Assembly (NCBI GenBank): GCA_963790505.1
Contig: CAWBOT010000005.1
Span: forward strand, 930,001 to 994,000
Source: Acidisarcina sp963790505
GTDB taxonomy: Bacteria > Acidobacteriota > Terriglobia > Terriglobales > Acidobacteriaceae
Length of the DNA stretch: 64,000 bases
Direction: 5' to 3'
Both the position numbers and the translations under genes were made by a program. The notes beneath the pieces are model-generated. The model saw only the letters and a program-made list of their open reading frames with translations. It had not been told where the DNA came from and did no database searches. Shown here piece after piece: positions 38,205 through 46,815 of this stretch (its first letter is position 1; every line of letters begins with the position of its first letter).

Positions 38205-39827
38205 TCAATGGCGGAAATGCCGGATCCCGGTGAAGACCATGGCAACGCCGAGCCTGTCCGCCGCGGCGATGACCTCTTCATCGCGGACCGAGCCGCCAGG
38301 CTGGATGACGGCCGTGGCTCCAGCTGCTGCCACGGCTTCCAGCCCATCAGCAAAAGGGAAGAAGGCATCGGAGGCGGCAACGCAGTTGGCCAGCGGCAAG
38401 ACAGCTTTCATCGCGCCGAACTTCGCCGAGTCAACCCTGCTCATCTGTCCGGCGCCTATGCCGAGAGTCTGGCCGTCGCGCGCATAGACGATGGCGTTGG
38501 ATTTCACATGCTTGCACACCCGCCAGGCGAAGAGCAGGGAATCGAGTTCGGCATGGCTAGGCTTGCGGGCGGTGACTATCTTCAACTCAGAAGCGGTGAC
38601 GCGGGCATGGTCAACATCCTGGAGCAGGAGGCCCCCGGAGACCTGCTTCACGATGCGATCGGGCTGTCCGGCCTTGACTTCGATCAGGCGAAGGTTTTTC
38701 TTGGCAGCGAAGCGGGCCAGCGCTTCCGGCGAGTAACCGGGGGCGGCGACAGCTTCCACGAAGAGCTTGGCGATCTCCTCAGCGGCCTCAGCGTCGACCT
38801 CGCGATTCACGCCGATGACACCGCCGAAGGCGGAAATCGGATCGGCAGCCAGCGCACGCCGGTAGGCTTCGACAACCGAGCGGCCGATCGCCGTTCCGCT
38901 AGGATTGGTGTGCTTGATGATGGCCACGGCCGTCTGGTCGAATTCCTGGATCAACTCCCAGCATGCGTCGAGATCGACCAGATTGTTGTAACTGAGTTCC
39001 TTGCCCTGCAATTGCCGAGCGCCCGCGACACCCCTTCCGCTTTGGTCGCTGTACAGGGCCGCGCGCTGATGCGGATTTTCCCCGTAACGCAGCGGCATCA
39101 CCAGCGGATAGGAGATTCGCAGCCTAGCGGGAAAGGGGGCTTCCGCGGAGTCGACAAATTCGACCGGCGAGTCGGATTGCGACCCAGAGAGCCGCTCAAG
39201 CGTATCAGCGATTGCGGTATCGTAGGCAGCGGTCAACGCGAAGGCAGCCTTCGCCAGTCGCCAACGGGTGTCGCGAGTGAGGGACCCGCCGTGGGCATCA
39301 AGCTCCTCGGCCAGCGAGGCATAGTCGGAGGGCGACGTGACGATCGCGACGTCTTCAAAATTCTTTGCCGCCGAGCGGACCATTGAGGGGCCGCCAATGT
39401 CGATGTTTTCGATCACTTCGGCGAATGTCGCGCCGGAACGAGAGGCAGTTTTTTCAAACGCGTACAGGTTGACCACTACCATGTCTATCGGCTGAATACC
39501 GTGAGCCTCGACCGCAGATCGATGAGCCGAGTTGCCGCGAATATGCAGAATGCCGCCATGGACTTTCGGATGGAGTGTCTTGACGCGACCATCGAGCATC
39601 TCAGGAAAGCCGGTCAACTCGGAGATGTCGAGCACGGCGAGGCCCTGATCTCGGAGCGCGCGCGCCGTGCCGCCAGTGGAGACGAGTTCCACGCCATGTG
39701 CGGCAAGCAGTCGCGCGAAATCGACCAGGCCTGTCTTGTCGGTGACGCTGAGCAGAGCGCGGTTAATCCTTTTCAAACTGGCTGATGGTGCAGCGGAGGA
39801 GACGGAATTGGACAGCGGAGCGGTCAA
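38205..39827 (-). CDS. purH: Bifunctional AICAR formyltransferase/IMP cyclohydrolase
   Basis: 540 residues. The IMP cyclohydrolase domain has ALLSVTDKTGLVDFARLL, GVELVSTGGTARALRDQG, FPEMLDGRVKTLHPKVHGG and ENIDIGGPSMVRSAAKN. The AICAR transformylase domain has LRYGENPHQRAALY, LQGKELSYNNLVDLDACWE, AVAIIKHTNPSG (catalytic K-H) and AFGGVIGVN, with the C-terminal SDAFFPFADGLE and PGGSVRDEEVI. It catalyses the last two steps of de novo IMP synthesis. Length and all key motifs are normal. It is divergent from the rhomboid gene with a 93-base shared promoter region. Confidence 0.96.
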   Translation of the reverse strand: MTAPLSNSVSSAAPSASLKRINRALLSVTDKTGLVDFARLLAAHGVELVSTGGTARALRDQGLAVLDISELTGFPEMLDGRVKTLHPKVHGGILHIRGNSAHRSAVEAHGIQPIDMVVVNLYAFEKTASRSGATFAEVIENIDIGGPSMVRSAAKNFEDVAIVTSPSDYASLAEELDAHGGSLTRDTRWRLAKAAFALTAAYDTAIADTLERLSGSQSDSPVEFVDSAEAPFPARLRISYPLVMPLRYGENPHQRAALYSDQSGRGVAGARQLQGKELSYNNLVDLDACWELIQEFDQTAVAIIKHTNPSGTAIGRSVVEAYRRALAADPISAFGGVIGVNREVDAEAAEEIAKLFVEAVAAPGYSPEALARFAAKKNLRLIEVKAGQPDRIVKQVSGGLLLQDVDHARVTASELKIVTARKPSHAELDSLLFAWRVCKHVKSNAIVYARDGQTLGIGAGQMSRVDSAKFGAMKAVLPLANCVAASDAFFPFADGLEAVAAAGATAVIQPGGSVRDEEVIAAADRLGVAMVFTGIRHFRH

Positions 39828-39920
39828 ACGAAACTCCTTGAAGAGCGATAGCCGCGAGCCGGAAGAGAAAGACCCATCTTATTTGTCATGGCAGACTTTC
39901 CAAGGGTAGCCTAAGAGTAC

Positions 39921-40760
39921 ATGGATTCCAATTGGTCGAACGGCCGTCCCGCGCACGGAACGGCAGGGGCGCAACCCGAAATTCTACCGCCCCTGCAGGA
40001 AGATGTCCCTTTCCAAGCGCCTGCCGAACCCGTAGCTCGCTCGCGCGGGAGATGGGCTGTCGCGCCTGCGACATATTTCCTGGTTGGAATCAATGTTGCG
40101 GTATTCCTGGCGATGGTCTTCAGCGGAGTCTCGGCCACGAGTCCTACCGTGGAGCAATTGCTTCACTGGCAGGCAAATAATGGCGGATATGTATTGCAGG
40201 ATGGCCAGTGGTGGCGGCTGGTGACTGCGACGTTTGTCCACGTTGGAGTCATCCATTTGGCCACAAATATGTGGTGCCTGTGGAACCTCGGCTTGCTGGG
40301 TGAACCGCTGTTGGGCCCGATCGGCCTGCTGATGGTTTATTTGCTGACCGGGATCGCAGGAAACCTGCTCAGCGTCGCTGCGAACCCGAATGTCGTGGGT
40401 GCGGGCGCCTCGGGCGCGGTATTTGGCTTGGCAGGCGTGCTGATCCTGTTGCTAAAGTCGAAGCTGCTGCCGGTGCCCGAGTATGAACTGAAGCGCCTAC
40501 GTCGAAGCGTGATTTATTTCGCGGTGCTCAACTTTGTGCTTGGCGGGGCAACCATGTTCATACCGTCACCGATCCGTATCGACCAGATGGCCCATCTTGG
40601 CGGCTTCCTAAGCGGCCTGGCGCTGGGAGTGCCTTTAGTGCCTAAAATTGGTTCGCTGAGGGTAGATTTCAACCGCCGGCAGTGGATCGCCTTCGGCAGT
40701 ATGGCCTTTTTTCTGGCTCTAGTTGCCTACGGATTATTCAGCTTCGCTCACTCGTCATAG
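39921..40760 (+). CDS. Rhomboid-family intramembrane serine protease
   Basis: 279 residues. After a 45-residue polar cytosolic stretch come about six or seven transmembrane segments. The catalytic pair is visible: Ser164 in VGAGASGAVFG (GxSG) and His225 in DQMAHLGGFLSG, with Asn116 in HLATNMWCLWN helping the oxyanion hole. Rhomboids cleave membrane proteins within or near helices. The substrate is not predictable. The ATG at 39921 has no strong ribosome site, and a start slightly downstream is possible. Confidence 0.93.
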   Translation: MDSNWSNGRPAHGTAGAQPEILPPLQEDVPFQAPAEPVARSRGRWAVAPATYFLVGINVAVFLAMVFSGVSATSPTVEQLLHWQANNGGYVLQDGQWWRLVTATFVHVGVIHLATNMWCLWNLGLLGEPLLGPIGLLMVYLLTGIAGNLLSVAANPNVVGAGASGAVFGLAGVLILLLKSKLLPVPEYELKRLRRSVIYFAVLNFVLGGATMFIPSPIRIDQMAHLGGFLSGLALGVPLVPKIGSLRVDFNRRQWIAFGSMAFFLALVAYGLFSFAHSS

Positions 40761-40798
40761 GCAACCGATCCAGAGGTGAGCGGTTATTGCCCGGAGAC

Positions 40799-40820
40799 GC
40801 TCCGGGGATGAACCCGGAGC
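40799..40820. terminator. Convergent-gene hairpin between rhomboid and XRE genes
   Basis: Perfect arms GCTCCGGG and CCCGGAGC enclose gatgaa. It lies between two convergent stop codons, the usual place for a bidirectional terminator. The T-tail is poor on both strands, so the call is tentative. Confidence 0.45.
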
Positions 40821-40855
40821 GGACAGTCAAGCAGAAAAGCAGGTCGTTCCAGCCG

Positions 40856-41203
40856 CTAACGCACAGCGGTTGTGGCAAACTTCTTGACCATGGCCAGCAA
40901 CAGCTTGCGGTCGCTATCGTTGAGATTGGTCGAGTAGCGGCGGATTTGGGTGAGAAAGCGAAGTTCGTCGTCAGTAAGCTTCTTGGTGTTGATCTCCCGG
41001 CCCAAACTGTCCTCGGCGAAAAACTGGGCGAGGGGGAGATCCAAGGCCTGAGCAATTTTTGCGAGAGTATCCAGCGAGGGAACAGTGTGTCCGTTCTCTA
41101 CACGAGACAGATAACAGCGAAGCAGGCCTGTCCGTTTCTCTACATCTCCCTGAGAGAGCCCCTTCTGTAGGCGGTATCCGCGAATCGTCGTTCCGATTTT
41201 CAT
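40856..41203 (-). CDS. XRE-family helix-turn-helix regulator
   Basis: 115 residues. The N-terminal Cro/C1-type domain (MKIGTTIRGYRLQKGLSQGD, then VEKRTGLLRCYLSRVENGHTVPSLDTLAKIAQAL) contains the recognition helix CYLSRVENG. The C-terminal 45 residues (DDELRFLTQIRRYSTNLNDSDRKLL) are a short helical tail, perhaps for dimerisation. The ATG at 41203 is preferred over an in-frame GTG at 41227. It stands alone with a 443-base upstream gap; targets are unknown. Confidence 0.9.
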   Translation of the reverse strand: MKIGTTIRGYRLQKGLSQGDVEKRTGLLRCYLSRVENGHTVPSLDTLAKIAQALDLPLAQFFAEDSLGREINTKKLTDDELRFLTQIRRYSTNLNDSDRKLLLAMVKKFATTAVR

Positions 41204-41646
41204 GTTTTGTTGTGGCCTTTCGTCCACGCATTCTTGCTGGTGAATCTCTTTAAGGCAGTATCTCGCTAGTGAGAACTTACGAAAGTACCGAGCGATGAGG
41301 TATTGGCAGTATGGTTAACACGTCGAAACTACATAAAGCAAGAATATTTTTCGCGAAACGAAAGAAACCCGGGAATTCCTACGCTATGTCGACTAACTGT
41401 TTGAATTACCACGCGGTCTAGCGTGATTGGAAGCGGTTACAGATCCCTGAATCAGGTAAAAAGTCGCTGGCCCGAGTCGTCGGATCGATGACTCAGCAAG
41501 GTTCAGATAATCGAACAAAACCGCTCCAACTGCGACCCGCTGGAGGGATGGTGCCCGAGAATGGTAGCGAAAGCAAGCAGGAAAAGGTGGGGGAGAATCC
41601 GGCTCGATTCATCCCCTCCTCAATCCAACCCAGATCCGTGAGGGTC
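41204..41646. other. Gap upstream of the XRE regulator
   Basis: 443 bases without a supported gene. It holds the XRE promoter and the 3' flank of the VKOR gene. An AT-rich patch lies at about 41335-41365, unusual for this GC-rich window and a plausible promoter area. A dyad GAGTC/GACTC (41474-41494) is present but short. Nothing else stands out. Confidence 0.4.
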
Positions 41647-42051
41647 TCATTGGGCCAAAGATCTTCTCCGCCTCAGCGCAGTTGCAATCGAGAGCACTGC
41701 GATCAGGGCGATGATGCCCTGCGAGATCACGCAATAGAGGCACCAGACCTGCAGAAGATGTGCCTCGACATGGGTGAGGTAGAGGGCAAAGGCCAGTCCA
41801 AGGAGGCTTGCGGCCAACAGCAAACGACTGCGGCGAAATAGAGCAAGCACACCGAGAAGGGCATAGCCCGCGATGCCGATTGCGGCGACCGGGACGTGGG
41901 CAATCTCAGCGAAGCGGCTGTGGTTCACGATGCCGCAGTCCCACTTTTCATTGATGCTGCAGGGCTGAATGTCAGTGGAGTAGTGGACATGAAGCGCAAG
42001 GCTGGAAACGACAATGCCACATACTGCCAAAATCAAGATAACGAAACGCAC
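41647..42051 (-). CDS. Vitamin K epoxide reductase-family membrane protein
   Basis: 134 residues, four transmembrane helices. Signatures: loop cysteines in DIQPCSINEKWDCGIVNHS and the active-site WCLYC (CxxC) in the last helices. Bacterial VKOR homologues reoxidise periplasmic DsbA-type proteins using quinones, so a disulphide-formation role is likely. The GTG at 42051 has an agggag ribosome site 8 bases upstream and yields a normal N-terminus (VRFVILILAVCG). The ATG-initiated longer frames (42111, 42177) would overlap the divergent gene's promoter. No fused thioredoxin domain is present. Confidence 0.88.
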   Translation of the reverse strand: MRFVILILAVCGIVVSSLALHVHYSTDIQPCSINEKWDCGIVNHSRFAEIAHVPVAAIGIAGYALLGVLALFRRSRLLLAASLLGLAFALYLTHVEAHLLQVWCLYCVISQGIIALIAVLSIATALRRRRSLAQ

Positions 42052-42215
42052 AGTGTTCTCCCTAAGATGAAGCCGCCGGGCCGCAGCTGCCGATTCAGTG
42101 TACAGCCTCATCTCACAAAGGCTGCTCTGCCATTTGGCCGGCGGGGCAAATTCATTCCTTGATTCTTCACATCCCAAAGCGGGTGCTGTATAGCATTGCT
42201 ACAGGGGGAGCCGGC

Positions 42216-43130
42216 ATGTCGCCATCGGAAGTGTTGTTCGGCCGACCCATGCGGGTGTCATCCCTCCGCACATTCGCGCTGGATGTATGGAACGATATGC
42301 TCCGAACGCGAGCGTTTGTGGTCGCCGCCGCGCTTTCGTTCTATTTCCTGCTTTCCCTGGTACCGCTGCTCATCGTCTTTTCCTCGCTGCTGGCGTACCT
42401 GCCAATTCCTAATGTATTTGACCAGCTGCTCGACTTGATGGCCACCGTGGCGCCGCCGGCCGCTATGGATCTGGTGGAGAAGATCATGGTGAGCGTGCTT
42501 ACGCCGCATGGACGCGGCCTACTCTCCGCGGGCGTCTTAGGCTATCTCTGGTCGTCTAGCGGGGGCTACTCGGCAGTCATCGAGGCGCTGGACATCGCTT
42601 ATGGCGTCGAGGTCTCCCGTCCGTGGTGGCGCGACCGCCTGCAGGCGCTCGCGCTCACGTTAACGACTGGCGCGCTGATCTCAATCTCACTGGTGCTGTT
42701 GGTCGTTGGCTCGAATTTTGGAAGAGTGCTGGTACTGGTCTTCCCAGTGCCTGAAGCTTTCGGACACACTTGGCCGCTTTTGCGGCTGGCATTGACCTTC
42801 ACGACATTTCTGGCGGCGATATTGCTGATGTACGTCTTCGGCCCCAACACCAAAGTTACGCTTCGCTCCGCGCTGCCCGGAGCAGTGCTCGCCGTCTTTG
42901 GCTGGTTTATGGGATCGTCCGGATTCACGTTTTATCTGCGTCACTTTGGCGAATACGACGTGACCTACGGATCGCTAGGCGCGGTGATCGTGCTCATGCT
43001 GTGGTTCTATCTCATCGCCGCATCGATGCTGCTAGGCGCGGAGGTTAATGCGCTTCTCGCGAAGCGGGCGGCGCTAAGGGCGGCCAGCGTAGTGGCGGGC
43101 GAGGGCGCCTCCGATTCGCCCGCTGCGTGA
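42216..43130 (+). CDS. YihY/virulence factor BrkB-family membrane protein
   Basis: 304 residues with about six transmembrane helices. Family features: the N-terminal amphipathic region (VWNDMLRTRAFVVAAALSFY), FYFLLSLVPLLIVFSSLLA, LWSSSGGYSAVIEALDIAYGV, GAVLAVFGWFMGSSGFTFYL and YGSLGAVIVLMLWFYLIAASMLLGAE in pieces. Function is unresolved; the earlier RNase BN assignment of a relative is considered wrong. The ATG at 42216 has an agggggag ribosome site; an ORF start at 42159 is too early. It is convergent with fabG, 8 bases apart. Confidence 0.92.
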   Translation: MSPSEVLFGRPMRVSSLRTFALDVWNDMLRTRAFVVAAALSFYFLLSLVPLLIVFSSLLAYLPIPNVFDQLLDLMATVAPPAAMDLVEKIMVSVLTPHGRGLLSAGVLGYLWSSSGGYSAVIEALDIAYGVEVSRPWWRDRLQALALTLTTGALISISLVLLVVGSNFGRVLVLVFPVPEAFGHTWPLLRLALTFTTFLAAILLMYVFGPNTKVTLRSALPGAVLAVFGWFMGSSGFTFYLRHFGEYDVTYGSLGAVIVLMLWFYLIAASMLLGAEVNALLAKRAALRAASVVAGEGASDSPAA

Positions 43131-43138
43131 CTCGCACG

Positions 43139-43888
43139 TCAATTCATAAACATGCCGCCGTTCACGTCGAGTACGTGGCCGGTAATGTAGCCCGCCTCAT
43201 CCGACGCCAGGAAGGCGACGGCATGGGCGACGTCGGCGTCGCTGCCAATTCGGCCTAGCGGGATGTGCGTGAGGATCGACTCGGTCTGCTTGTCGTCGAG
43301 CACCGCGGTCATGGGGCTCTCGATGAATCCGGGGGCGACGACGTTGGCGGTGACACCGCGTGAGGCAATTTCGCGGGCGAGGGATTTTGTGAAGCCAATA
43401 AGGCCGGCCTTGCTGGCGGCGTAGTTCGCCTGGCCGGCCTGGCCGATGCGTCCGACGACGCTGGAGATGTTGATGATGCGCCCGGCGCGGGCCCTGATCA
43501 TGGAGCCCATGAGCGCCTGGGTGAGCAGGAAGGTTCCGGTGAGGTTGGTCTGGAGGACGTCGTCCCAGTCGGCTCGCTTCATCCTCAACAGCAGGTTGTC
43601 GCGGGTGATTCCGGCGTTATTTACCAGAATATCGAGCTTGCCGTAGTGCGTGAGGACGGCTTTCGCGGCGGCCTTGATGGACTCTTCGCTGGATATATCG
43701 AGGACGAAGGTCTCGGCTTTTCCGCCTGCGGCGGCGATTTCGGCGGCAACTTCCTTGAGTTTGGCCTCGTTGCGGGCGGCCAGGGCGACGTTTGCGCCGT
43801 CTTTTGCGAGTCTGAGGGCGACGGCGCGCCCGATTCCTTGAGAAGCTCCGGTGACCAGGGCGACTTTGTTGCTTTCCGGTGTGGACAT
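43139..43888 (-). CDS. fabG: 3-oxoacyl-[acyl-carrier-protein] reductase
   Basis: 249 residues, classical short-chain dehydrogenase. NADPH motif VALVTGASQGIGRAVALRL (TGxxxGxG), DILVNNAGITRDNLLLRM, catalytic Ser in INISSVVGRIGQAGQ, then YAASKAG (YxxxK) and VAPGFIESPM, and the C-terminal YITGHVLDVNGGMFMN. The NNAGIT and GGMFMN features point to FabG of fatty-acid synthesis rather than a generic dehydrogenase. The pathway step is the first reduction of elongation. It stands alone, not next to acpP or fabF. Confidence 0.92.
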   Translation of the reverse strand: MSTPESNKVALVTGASQGIGRAVALRLAKDGANVALAARNEAKLKEVAAEIAAAGGKAETFVLDISSEESIKAAAKAVLTHYGKLDILVNNAGITRDNLLLRMKRADWDDVLQTNLTGTFLLTQALMGSMIRARAGRIINISSVVGRIGQAGQANYAASKAGLIGFTKSLAREIASRGVTANVVAPGFIESPMTAVLDDKQTESILTHIPLGRIGSDADVAHAVAFLASDEAGYITGHVLDVNGGMFMN

Positions 43889-44274
43889 CTCCGAATTATA
43901 CGGAGACTGGCGGTGATTTTCGCCAGCTGTTCGCTACAGGCCCCCCTCCCCCTATATTTCGCTGCTAATTCTTTGATTCCAGAGGGTTAAGAGGAATTTT
44001 CGATCCGGGTTGATTTCTAGAATATTCATTCTGTTGCGCTTGAATTGCAAATAGCCAAAATCAACGACTTACGACGTCTCCGTGGCAAGTGACCCAAAAG
44101 AGTTCCGGACAGCTCCATCCGTGGGCTTTTTCGGACTAAGACTGTCTATGGGGACTGCTTCAGGATATCGCGCTGGGGCGGAAGCCTGACGGGAATTCTT
44201 TGGGGAAACTGGGTTGGTTTCCCGATTTGGGAATTTTCCCTGAAAGCGAAACAGGCGTCAGCCGCCCAGACGCC
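43889..44274. other. Gap between the restriction-like operon and fabG
   Basis: 386 bases with no supported gene. The fabG promoter lies here. A hairpin GGGAAAC/GTTTCCC (44203-44223, 7-base loop), 50 bases beyond the helicase stop, may terminate the operon but lacks a T-run. A short dyad gggaattttccc is adjacent (44230-44241). Confidence 0.4.
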
Positions 44275-46815
44275 TTACTGTTTTGCCACCACGGTGTCAT
44301 ACAGCCCGTAATGTGCAAGCCCCTCGTGGCTCTCGATGCCCGTGTACCGCAGCGAGGCATCCTCGTAACGACGGAACGCAAACACTGCCTGATTCATCTG
44401 CTCGGTGTTGAATACCTTGAGGCGCACGAGCAGATGGAATTCCGTCACCGTCAGACCCGTCACAGCCACAAACAGATCCGGCTCTAACTTCGTGATCACG
44501 TCCTGCAGCGTGTTCTCGCGAAAATCGGTCAGATACATGAACGCAGGGATGCGCGTCGCGAACTTGATCAACTTTTCCTGCACGAGCTTGCGCTTGGACT
44601 TGTATTCCTTTTCCTCCTCGGTGAGCTGCTTCTTCTCTTTCTCGGTCAGATCCTTGTCTTTGGCCTTGTTCCTGAGTTCCTTGACCTTCTCGCTCTTGTT
44701 GATGATGGTTTCGATGATGTTGTCGCCCAGTGCGCGCCAACCCTCAATACGTCCTACAGCGGCCATCGCCTCGGCGTTATCCAGGATCCGGCGCAGTGTG
44801 TCGTTGTCCACGTTTACCAGCAGAGCGCTCTCCCATTTGCGGGCCAGAAGCGTCGCGGACGTTCCCGCCATTGCGATGTCCAGAATGCCGCCGGCATCGA
44901 TCTGCGTCATGTTCGCGCCGTCGTAGGCCAGCACCGGCAAAAACGACACGAGGTCCCTGACGGCACTTTCCGGATTCGATTCGTTGGGCGAGAGGCCGAT
45001 GGCGTACTCGGAGAGTTGCCGAAGCGCACGCGTCGGGGCGAAGTCGAATACGAAGCACGCCGGTTTGAGGATTTCTTCCTCGTTCGGATTGTCGCCATTT
45101 GGGTTCTTGATAGACCACGGAGATTGCACGCGAAAGGCCGCCTGGAAGTAGCTCTCAGGGCTCTTCAGATTGCGCAGCATGAGGATCGAAGACCATTGCG
45201 GCACAGTCACGCCCGTGGTGAGCTTGCCGCATGACAGCGTGATTGTCTTTGTCTCGAAGCCGCTCCCGATCGCCTTACGCACCGGAGGCAGCGCCTCCAG
45301 GCCAATACCCGCCGACGCGCCAGCCGCAACGACAACCTCATACTCGCGCCAAAAGATGTTGTGCTTCTCGGCTAGCAGGTTTGCCATCGCGCGGCATGCC
45401 GCCACGTCTGGCAGGTACCAGAACGAGTGCTGCAGGTAAGGCAGCAGCCGCGAATCCGAATAAGGAAATGGGGGCGGCGAGCCCGTCTTGAGGCCATCCA
45501 CGATCTTCGGCGCGTATTGGCCTCGGATAATGTCGAGCCATTTTTGTACGTCGCTCTTATGCTTGAACTGCGCGCCCTTTCCCGTGCCTGCAGCCGCAAA
45601 GAACTCGTTTAGGTCGAACTCGTCAAACTCGCCGGCACTGGCGACCGTCAGCAGCTCGGCGGGCATCTGGTAGGTCAGCAGGCGCATCTGTGGCAGAGCG
45701 CCGTAGGGGTTCCATTCGCCGGGGTTGTTGGCGGCGAAATCCTGCTTGGCGCGCTGTTCATCGGTGTAGGTCCAGTTGAAGATTTGTTCTTCGATGAACT
45801 CGCCTGTAGCGAGCGCTTTGAATGGTGTCCCCGAGAGGTAGAGATAGGCTCTGGTCGTGATCGGTAGAAACTCGGTTTCCTGCTCCGAAAGCACCTCAAA
45901 GTCTTCATTCACATCGTCTAGCGCCGCAGCGTATTCAAGGTTTGCTTCTTTCTTGGCGACGGCTTTTTCTTCACCCTCAAACAGTTCCTTCGCGGTCTCC
46001 CGCCAAGCACCAAAATGGTATTCATCAAACACGACCAGGTCCCAGTTCACCGCGTGCAGCCACTCGTTCCTCGGTTTGATATTTCCCGCCTCGTCACGTC
46101 CCAACAGGTCCTGAAACGAGCCGAAATAGACCACGGGGTTGTCGTCGGCTATCTCTGTAGGGTCGCTGCCGGAGCTGCGGGAGAGATAGTGCCACCCGTC
46201 AAAATCAACATGGGATTCGAGATCGGTCTGCCATGCGTCTTCCACTGCAGGCTTGAAGGTCAACACGAGCACCCGCCTGGTGCCTAGCTTCTTCGCTAGT
46301 TGGTAGGCGGTGAACGTCTTGCCGAAGCGCATCTTCGCGTTCCAGAGGAAGCGCGGAACGGCGTTCTGATCCTCCGACCAGATCGAGTGGAAGTAATCGA
46401 AGGTCTTGTCAACGGCCTCGGCCTGTTCCTGCCGCATCTTGAAACTTTCGTGATGCGTGCCGGTAAATCGATGCCCTGTCCGGAGTTCGGTGAGCACCGT
46501 CTTTATATCCTTGACCGTGCAGCGCATCCACTCAAGCCCAGCTTTCTCGAATTTCTTCCTGTCGAGCGCTCCGCGCACCTCGTGATCGCTGAAGATGGTC
46601 CCGTCGTCGCGCTCGGCGGATTCATCCAGTTCGATTTTGTAGTTCTTGATAGCGGCGGTCTTAAGTTGCTCAGCGATGCGCTTTTTCACATCACGTGTTG
46701 TCTGCCCAACCTTGAGAAGACCCTTGTGCGCCTTGTCGTCAATCGAATAGGCGTAGATACGCGGCCGAGCCTCCGGCTTCGGCGCAAGGATTTCCTCGAT
46801 GGTGGGCTTATTCAT
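44275..46815 (-). CDS. GIY-YIG nuclease/DEAH-helicase fusion of a restriction-like operon
   Basis: 846 residues. Residues about 15-100 form a GIY-YIG (T5orf172/MUG113-like) domain: RIYAYSIDDKAHKGLLKVG, then QTTRDVKKRIAEQL with the conserved Arg, and a later DHEVRGAL glutamate. A long SF2 helicase follows: WNAKMRFGKTFTAYQLA (Walker A), LVVFDEYHFGAW (Walker B), AYLYLSGTPF (motif III), TLSCGKLTTGVTVPQWSSI and SYFQAAFRVQSPW (motif VI). A Lys/Glu coiled coil lies near residues 680-730. It resembles type III Res subunits with a different nuclease. The ATG at 46815 overlaps the methylase end; an ATG at 46821 is also possible. Confidence 0.86.
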   Translation of the reverse strand: MNKPTIEEILAPKPEARPRIYAYSIDDKAHKGLLKVGQTTRDVKKRIAEQLKTAAIKNYKIELDESAERDDGTIFSDHEVRGALDRKKFEKAGLEWMRCTVKDIKTVLTELRTGHRFTGTHHESFKMRQEQAEAVDKTFDYFHSIWSEDQNAVPRFLWNAKMRFGKTFTAYQLAKKLGTRRVLVLTFKPAVEDAWQTDLESHVDFDGWHYLSRSSGSDPTEIADDNPVVYFGSFQDLLGRDEAGNIKPRNEWLHAVNWDLVVFDEYHFGAWRETAKELFEGEEKAVAKKEANLEYAAALDDVNEDFEVLSEQETEFLPITTRAYLYLSGTPFKALATGEFIEEQIFNWTYTDEQRAKQDFAANNPGEWNPYGALPQMRLLTYQMPAELLTVASAGEFDEFDLNEFFAAAGTGKGAQFKHKSDVQKWLDIIRGQYAPKIVDGLKTGSPPPFPYSDSRLLPYLQHSFWYLPDVAACRAMANLLAEKHNIFWREYEVVVAAGASAGIGLEALPPVRKAIGSGFETKTITLSCGKLTTGVTVPQWSSILMLRNLKSPESYFQAAFRVQSPWSIKNPNGDNPNEEEILKPACFVFDFAPTRALRQLSEYAIGLSPNESNPESAVRDLVSFLPVLAYDGANMTQIDAGGILDIAMAGTSATLLARKWESALLVNVDNDTLRRILDNAEAMAAVGRIEGWRALGDNIIETIINKSEKVKELRNKAKDKDLTEKEKKQLTEEEKEYKSKRKLVQEKLIKFATRIPAFMYLTDFRENTLQDVITKLEPDLFVAVTGLTVTEFHLLVRLKVFNTEQMNQAVFAFRRYEDASLRYTGIESHEGLAHYGLYDTVVAKQ

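Noticed and set aside
41488..41841. Plus-strand frame overlapping the VKOR gene
   Set aside because: It is antisense to most of the VKOR coding region and its sequence has no family features.
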